A stretch of 28,416 bases of DNA from DASRJX01 sp035649235. Lineage in GTDB: Bacteria; Acidobacteriota; Polarisedimenticolia; Gp22-AA2. Location: assembly GCA_035649235.1 (NCBI GenBank), contig DASRJX010000172.1:1-28416 (forward strand), in the 5' to 3' direction. Numbering within the stretch: position 1 is the stretch's first letter; each line of letters starts with the position of its first letter. The notes under the pieces were generated by a model that worked only from the letters and a program-made list of their open reading frames with translations, was not told the DNA's origin and searched no databases. The translations under genes were made by a program, and so were the position numbers. Below, piece by piece: positions 24,240 to 28,416 of the stretch.

Positions 24240-26837
24240 TCACGGGCAGAGGGCACTGAGCGTCGCCGGCGCCGGAGCGGTGGTGGCGCTCAACACGAAG
24301 CAGGCTTTGGTGACGCCGGCCCCCGTCCGGCTGGGGTTGAACACGGTCCGGTTGAGACCGACGTACCAGAAACTCGCATCGGCTCCCGAGGGGTCCTCGC
24401 TGTCGCTCTCCGCGTAGGGCGCCAGCTCGAACAATTCGTACGACTCGACGCTCGTCTTGGGAGGATCGGCCGGGTTCCCATCGTTATCGAACAGGAGCGT
24501 GTTCTCCATGGCGCTCCACTGCACACGGTAGCAGCCGATCGCTGCGATGGCGGACTGCTCGACCGCGACCAGGTCGCCGAAGTCGTCGTCGTACACCGCG
24601 AGCTGGGTGCCGCTGAAGTGCGCCTCGGCGTCGTGCTGCGTCGAGATGGCGTCGCCGCCGAAGCCGTCGTTGGTCGGCGAGTCGCCGAGGTGGAACGAGA
24701 ACCCCGTCGGGTTGCAGAGGTCGACGAAGGCGTCGAGGCGCTGGAAGCCCGCGGTGTTGGCGCGCAGGACTCGCTGCGTGCCCGCGCTCGACAACACCGT
24801 GATTGCCCCGGCGCAGGAGCTGGTTCCCGCGCCGATGTCGACGACGCACGCCAGATAGCCGGCGACCGCGGAGGCCTGGTTCGAGTCGGCCGACTCGCAA
24901 CTGCCGACATGGGAGCGGACGACGTAGTAGTAGGTCGTGCCGCTGACGACCGTCGTGTCCGAGAAGGTCGTGGCCGGGGCGAGGACCGCCCCGATCTGCG
25001 TGTAGGGCCCGCCGGAAGCGGTGCCGCGGAGCACGTGGTAGCCGGTCACGCCGGCGACCGCGCCCCAGGCCAGGTTGATCTGCGTCGCGCCCGCAGTCGT
25101 CGCACTCAGGCCGGCCGGCGCGGGCGGCGGCGTGCAGACAGCGGGCGCCGCGGCCGCGTAGACATCGACCGAGTCCGCCGCGCCGCCGGACTCGTTGCGA
25201 TTGTCGGTGAAGATGCCGATGACCTGGCTGCCGATGGCGTCGAGGCCGTTGTAGTCCCCCAGCTGAAAGCCGTCCTCGATGTGCGGCGAGGTGACGCTGC
25301 TGAGCCGGATCGGCGCCGCCCAGGTGTTCCCGCCGTCGGTCGACTTGCTGTAGAAGAGGTCGACGCTGGTGCGGGAGGCATCGAGCCGCGTGTCGTAGAA
25401 GATAACGTGGACGGTGCCGTCGGGGCCGACGCCGACCCACGGGTGGAAGCGGTCCACCGTGGCCGCGTCGGCCGTCCCGTGAGGCGTGCGGAGGCTCCAG
25501 GTGGCGCCGCCGTCGGCCGAGAAGGCGACCTGGATGCGGCCGTGGTTGTTGGCCGGCACCCCCGAGGGCGGCCCCGTGGTGTCGGTCCAGGCGGCGTAAA
25601 TGCGGTTGGCGTACGGACCGTTCGTCAGATCGACGTCGGCCGACACGTAGAGGAACGCCTCCCGGGTCTCCATCGCGGGAATCGGGAAGATGAAGCTGGC
25701 CTGTGTGCCGGAGACGATCACGGACGGCGTGAAGCTGGCGCCGCCATCGGTCGACTTGCGCACCAGGATCTGCCGCGCGTTGAAGGCCGGCCAGAAGTAG
25801 TAGATGTTGCCGTTCTTGTCGCTCGCGATGTCGCTGCCGATCCCTTCCTGGCCGCTCCCCGACAGCGACAGGGGCGCGCTCCAGGTGTTTCCGAGGTCCG
25901 TCGAGCGTGAGAACTTCATGATGTTGAAGTCGTGCCAGGTGAGGTAGACGTTGTCCCGCCGCGGCGAGGCCGCGAACTTGTCGACGTGGATGTACTCCTT
26001 GTCCGACACGCCGCCCGTCGTCACCTCGCGGCGCGGATCCCCGGGGGTCACGGTCTGGAAGTCGATCCAGGTCTGCCCGCCGTCGGCCGAACGGTAGACC
26101 CAGACCTGGCAGCCCGAGAAGCTGCAGGAGCCGAGCGCCGAGGCGTAGGCCTTGGCGCCGTCGGACGACCAGTCCACGGTCGGGTCGCAGCACGTGGATC
26201 CGAGCGGCAGCGGAGCGGCCTGGGTCCAGGACGAGCCGCCGTTCACCGAGTAGTGCATGACCTGGCCGGAGCCCGGGCCGTTCGAGCCGGCGATCACCTT
26301 GTTGGTGTCCAGAGGGTGGATCTTGATCGCCGATTCGGCGGCGCCTTCCGGCGAGCTGACGCGCACGTCGCCGGTCAGCGCCTCGGCCTCCCACACGGCG
26401 AGCGGGACCGGGCTGTCCTCGTCGAGGACCATGTAGGTGGCGCCGGTCCGGACCGCCCTGCGGTAGAGCTTGCCGTCGATCAGGTAGCCGCCGTAGAGCA
26501 GCTCGAAGATCTGCAGCGCGCTCCGCGGGTACTGGGCCACGCCCGTGCGGCGGAGCCCGGGCGTCGCCCGCCGCATCTCGACGCGGAAGAAGGCCGGGAT
26601 CGCGTCGTGCTGCTCGCGCTCGTTGGGAGCGAGGAGCGCGAGATCATCGGCCGTGAGCTGGTAGTTGCGATCGTCCCAAGGGCCGATCTCCATCAAGGCG
26701 GCGTAGTCGACGCCCGGGAATCCCCTTTTGGGATCGATTGTGACCTGGACCGCGTTGGCCTGCGCGCCGAACGCGGCGTGGGGGGCGACGAACGAGCCGA
26801 TCACCAGAGCCATCGAGAAGGCGAGACGACGCATCAT
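24240..26837 (-). CDS. Secreted Asp-box (BNR/sialidase-like) protein with fibronectin III and six-cysteine C-terminal domain
   Basis: An 865-residue exported protein; the ATG at 26837 (or 26834) follows GGAGGAC. The signal peptide spans residues 1-24 (cleavage near FGA). Residues 25-165 are unrecognised. Residues 170-560 are a beta-propeller-like region with six Asp-boxes: SVNGGSSW (197), SADGGQTW (250), STDLGNTW (312), STDGGASF (362), SADGGATW (440) and STDGGNTW (499). Such propellers occur in sialidases and in many non-enzymatic proteins. I cannot see the sialidase arginine triad or FRIP motif, so I do not claim an enzyme. Residues 570-660 are a fibronectin III domain (GLSATTAGATQINLAW). 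Residues 661-865 repeat the domain of the following gene, with cysteines 664, 675, 708, 769, 846 and 864. The protein likely acts at or outside the cell surface. Confidence 0.9.
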   Translation of the reverse strand: MMRRLAFSMALVIGSFVAPHAAFGAQANAVQVTIDPKRGFPGVDYAALMEIGPWDDRNYQLTADDLALLAPNEREQHDAIPAFFRVEMRRATPGLRRTGVAQYPRSALQIFELLYGGYLIDGKLYRRAVRTGATYMVLDEDSPVPLAVWEAEALTGDVRVSSPEGAAESAIKIHPLDTNKVIAGSNGPGSGQVMHYSVNGGSSWTQAAPLPLGSTCCDPTVDWSSDGAKAYASALGSCSFSGCQVWVYRSADGGQTWIDFQTVTPGDPRREVTTGGVSDKEYIHVDKFAASPRRDNVYLTWHDFNIMKFSRSTDLGNTWSAPLSLSGSGQEGIGSDIASDKNGNIYYFWPAFNARQILVRKSTDGGASFTPSVIVSGTQASFIFPIPAMETREAFLYVSADVDLTNGPYANRIYAAWTDTTGPPSGVPANNHGRIQVAFSADGGATWSLRTPHGTADAATVDRFHPWVGVGPDGTVHVIFYDTRLDASRTSVDLFYSKSTDGGNTWAAPIRLSSVTSPHIEDGFQLGDYNGLDAIGSQVIGIFTDNRNESGGAADSVDVYAAAAPAVCTPPPAPAGLSATTAGATQINLAWGAVAGVTGYHVLRGTASGGPYTQIGAVLAPATTFSDTTVVSGTTYYYVVRSHVGSCESADSNQASAVAGYLACVVDIGAGTSSCAGAITVLSSAGTQRVLRANTAGFQRLDAFVDLCNPTGFSFHLGDSPTNDGFGGDAISTQHDAEAHFSGTQLAVYDDDFGDLVAVEQSAIAAIGCYRVQWSAMENTLLFDNDGNPADPPKTSVESYELFELAPYAESDSEDPSGADASFWYVGLNRTVFNPSRTGAGVTKACFVLSATTAPAPATLSALCP

Positions 26838-26917
26838 CCTGTCCTCCCTCCGGCGGACCCGCCTCAGGGTCCGCGAGCACGACGATCCCCGCCCGGCGGA
26901 CGGGCGGCGACGGAACC

Positions 26918-26937
26918 ATCCGGGTCAGCGCCCGGAT
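26918..26937. repeat. Inverted repeat upstream of the Asp-box protein gene
   Basis: ATCCGGG and CCCGGAT form a perfect 7-bp inverted repeat with a 6-base loop, 81 bases before the Asp-box gene start. It could be an operator or a message-leader hairpin. The 198-base gap (26838-27035) also has six A residues at 26971-26976, but I found no convincing promoter in it. Confidence 0.3.
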
Positions 26938-27018
26938 CTCATTTCGGCTGTCTATGGAACCTAAACGGACAAAAAATGCCAGAGGTAGGGACGAGAAGGA
27001 GGATGGTCGAGTACGGGA

Positions 27019-27035
27019 CCGCCGTGGCTCGGCGG
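27019..27035 (-). terminator. Hairpin directly after the CHAT gene stop
   Basis: CCGCCG-TGGCT-CGGCGG is a perfect 6-bp stem with a 5-base loop that abuts the CHAT stop codon. No T-run follows, so its role as a terminator is tentative. Confidence 0.35.
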
Positions 27036-28416
27036 TCAGTCCGCCGCAGGCGAGGGCGGGGCGAATCCGGCCCCCCACGCCAAGAGGCCGGCCCAGTAGT
27101 ACGGATGGTCGAGCGGAACGCCGTCCTCGTCGCGAACCCGGCCGGCCGCGAGGTCGCGTTGCAGGTCCGCGAGGGCGGCGTCCGGGGCGAGCGAGCGCAA
27201 GCGCGAGTAGAGCCGCGGCATCAAAGCGGCGGCCGCTGTGTCGTCCATCTCCCAGAGGCTCGACACGATGGTGCCCGCTCCGGCCTGGAGGAATGCGCGC
27301 GGCAGGCCGGCGCGCTCGTCCGCCGGCGCGTCGCCGCGCGCCAGCCCCGCGTCGATTCCTGTCCCGCAGCCGCTCAAGACGACGAGCGACGCGACGAGGT
27401 CCATCGTCGCGACCTCGCCCACCTCCAGCCGCCCGTCCTCCCCTCCGCCCGACGCCAGGGCGAGGTGCGTCCGCGTGGGGGCGATCCGATCGATGCGCCC
27501 GTGCGCCGCGACGTGAATCCAACCCTTGCCCGGGGCGAGGGCCCGGAACGCGGCCTCGGTCGCGCCGGCGCCCGTCAGGATACTGGAGCCGCGGGCGATG
27601 GTTCCGACGGCCTGCGCCTCCCGCGCGGCTGCGGGCAGCCGCGACGGACCCGAAGCCGGGTCTCCCATCACCAGCGCTCCTGAGCCAATGGCGCGTCGGC
27701 GGCGGGACAGCAGTGCCTCGGCCGCGGGCAGGACGGTGAGCCGGAAGCGATCGACGAGGCGTTCCCCCTGCACCTCCAGCGCCGCGAACGGGACGCCGTT
27801 GAGCGCCCCCCCGGGAACGACGATCAGGTGGCGCGCGCCCGCCAGGTCGGCCGCGAGCGGATCGAAGAGCGCCGATCCCAGCCGGGTCATCGCCTGTCTC
27901 CAGGCCGTGACCTCGCGGCCGTCGACGAAGAAATCGATCAGTCGCTCATCATCCCGCAGCAGGGCCCGCAGCCGGCCCGCGCTCGTGGGACTACCTTCCG
28001 AGGACGCCTCGCGGTCGGACCAGGACTCACCCCATGCCGCGCGCTCATTCCGTGACCAGGCGGGCTCCAGGCGCACCGATGCCGGGAGGATCTCGAGCCC
28101 CTCCTGTTGGGACGCCGTCGGCGCCGATTCCAGGCCGGGGAGGGCGAGGCCCTCGACGAAGGTCCGGGCCTTGGCGGCGCGGGCGACGCTCCAGGCGGCG
28201 TCGATCTCCCCCTGATCCCGCAGCAGGCGCACGAGCGCCCGGTAGGGCGCGATCCGATCCTCCATGAGCGCCGCGCGCCAGAGGGCCGGCCGCACGCTGC
28301 TGCGGAGGCTCCCGACCTCGGCTACCGCGCGCTGGTACCGCCTCCGCGCCTCGCCGGCGTCCCCCTCCAGCGCGGCGAGGCGTCCTCTCAGATGAGGAAG
28401 CAGCCAGTGGTCCTCG
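27036..28416 (-). CDS. TPR-CHAT caspase-like protease (partial, 5' end beyond window)
   Basis: The frame is open from the right edge (first full codon at 28415) for 459 residues; the start is missing. Residues 1-90 of the visible part are helical and TPR-like (RLAALEGDAGEARRRYQRAVAEV; ALVRLLRDQGEIDAAWSVARAAKARTFVE). The C-terminal part is a CHAT domain (PF12770) of the caspase clan: LIVVPGGALNGVPFAAL, the catalytic His in WIHVAAHGR (27501-27503), the catalytic Cys in VVLSGCGTG (27366-27368), then PRAFLQAGAGTIVSSLWEMDD and HPYYWAGLLAWG. Both catalytic residues are present, so an active protease is likely. TPR-CHAT proteins take part in several immune and cell-death systems but are also common as uncharacterised proteins. 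No gasdermin, CRISPR or other partner is visible here. The secreted Asp-box gene lies downstream on the same strand. Confidence 0.93.
   Translation of the reverse strand, partial: EDHWLLPHLRGRLAALEGDAGEARRRYQRAVAEVGSLRSSVRPALWRAALMEDRIAPYRALVRLLRDQGEIDAAWSVARAAKARTFVEGLALPGLESAPTASQQEGLEILPASVRLEPAWSRNERAAWGESWSDREASSEGSPTSAGRLRALLRDDERLIDFFVDGREVTAWRQAMTRLGSALFDPLAADLAGARHLIVVPGGALNGVPFAALEVQGERLVDRFRLTVLPAAEALLSRRRRAIGSGALVMGDPASGPSRLPAAAREAQAVGTIARGSSILTGAGATEAAFRALAPGKGWIHVAAHGRIDRIAPTRTHLALASGGGEDGRLEVGEVATMDLVASLVVLSGCGTGIDAGLARGDAPADERAGLPRAFLQAGAGTIVSSLWEMDDTAAAALMPRLYSRLRSLAPDAALADLQRDLAAGRVRDEDGVPLDHPYYWAGLLAWGAGFAPPSPAAD

Noticed and set aside
24108..25910. 600-codon plus-strand open frame opposite the Asp-box protein
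   Set aside because: Low-complexity Arg/Gly/Val-rich translation; the minus strand carries six Asp-boxes and conserved cysteines.
24240..26837. Calling the Asp-box protein a sialidase
   Set aside because: Asp-boxes alone do not show activity; I could not locate the FRIP motif, arginine triad or catalytic Tyr/Glu with confidence.
27036..28416. A CRISPR-guided or gasdermin-linked CHAT defence system
   Set aside because: No CRISPR repeat, Cas-like, gasdermin or other known partner is visible in the window; the gene start is off the edge.

Overview
The window is GC-rich bacterial chromosome, densely packed with genes. No gap between genes exceeds about 200 bases. It holds mostly core-metabolism genes, with a stretch of secreted or accessory genes at each end. 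High GC, frequent GTG starts, stop/start overlaps and the mix of a DUF1800 protein, Asp-box proteins with fibronectin-like domains, a CHAT protein and a deoxynucleoside kinase beside panBC suggest an uncultured soil or sediment lineage. Acidobacteriota is my best guess; Eisenbacteria- or Myxococcota-like bacteria are alternatives. This is inference, because no rRNA gene is present. I saw no tRNA, rRNA, CRISPR array, insertion sequence or prophage gene.

Layout. 1-1527 (-): DUF1800 protein cut by the left edge. 1634-2950 (-): Ste24-like M48 metalloprotease, divergent from 3036-4546 (+), a PspC-domain peptide and purD. 4648-7063 (+): a small CxxC/CxC protein, purE and the tRNA-modifying enzyme mtaB. 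7087-7894 (-): an unrecognised 150-residue protein and an HU-type DNA-binding protein. 8009-13127 (-): thiolase, 3-hydroxyacyl-CoA dehydrogenase and a large DNA-repair-like helicase, read in that order as one overlapping operon. 13256-15805 (+): a 72-residue protein, a secreted protein, folD and coaE, with a good promoter in front and a T-run behind. 15817-18948 (-): folK, deoxynucleoside kinase, panB, panC. 19146-23362 (+): TPR protein, glmU, glmS. 23411-26837 (-): two secreted proteins sharing an unrecognised six-cysteine domain, one of them with Asp-box (BNR) repeats. 27036-28416 (-): TPR/CHAT protease, cut by the right edge.

How the genes work together. purD and purE serve purine synthesis; folD and folK serve folate and one-carbon metabolism. 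panB, panC and coaE cover steps from ketoisovalerate to coenzyme A, and the thiolase and dehydrogenase use CoA esters. glmU and glmS supply UDP-GlcNAc for the cell wall.

The two most interesting items are (i) a MrfA/YprA-like helicase carrying a C-terminal DEDDy exonuclease domain, which joins in one protein two activities known as the separate proteins MrfA and MrfB in Bacillus, and (ii) a roughly 205-residue extracellular domain with six conserved cysteines and a calcium-loop-like DxDxNPAD motif, present in two adjacent genes and not matching any family I know.
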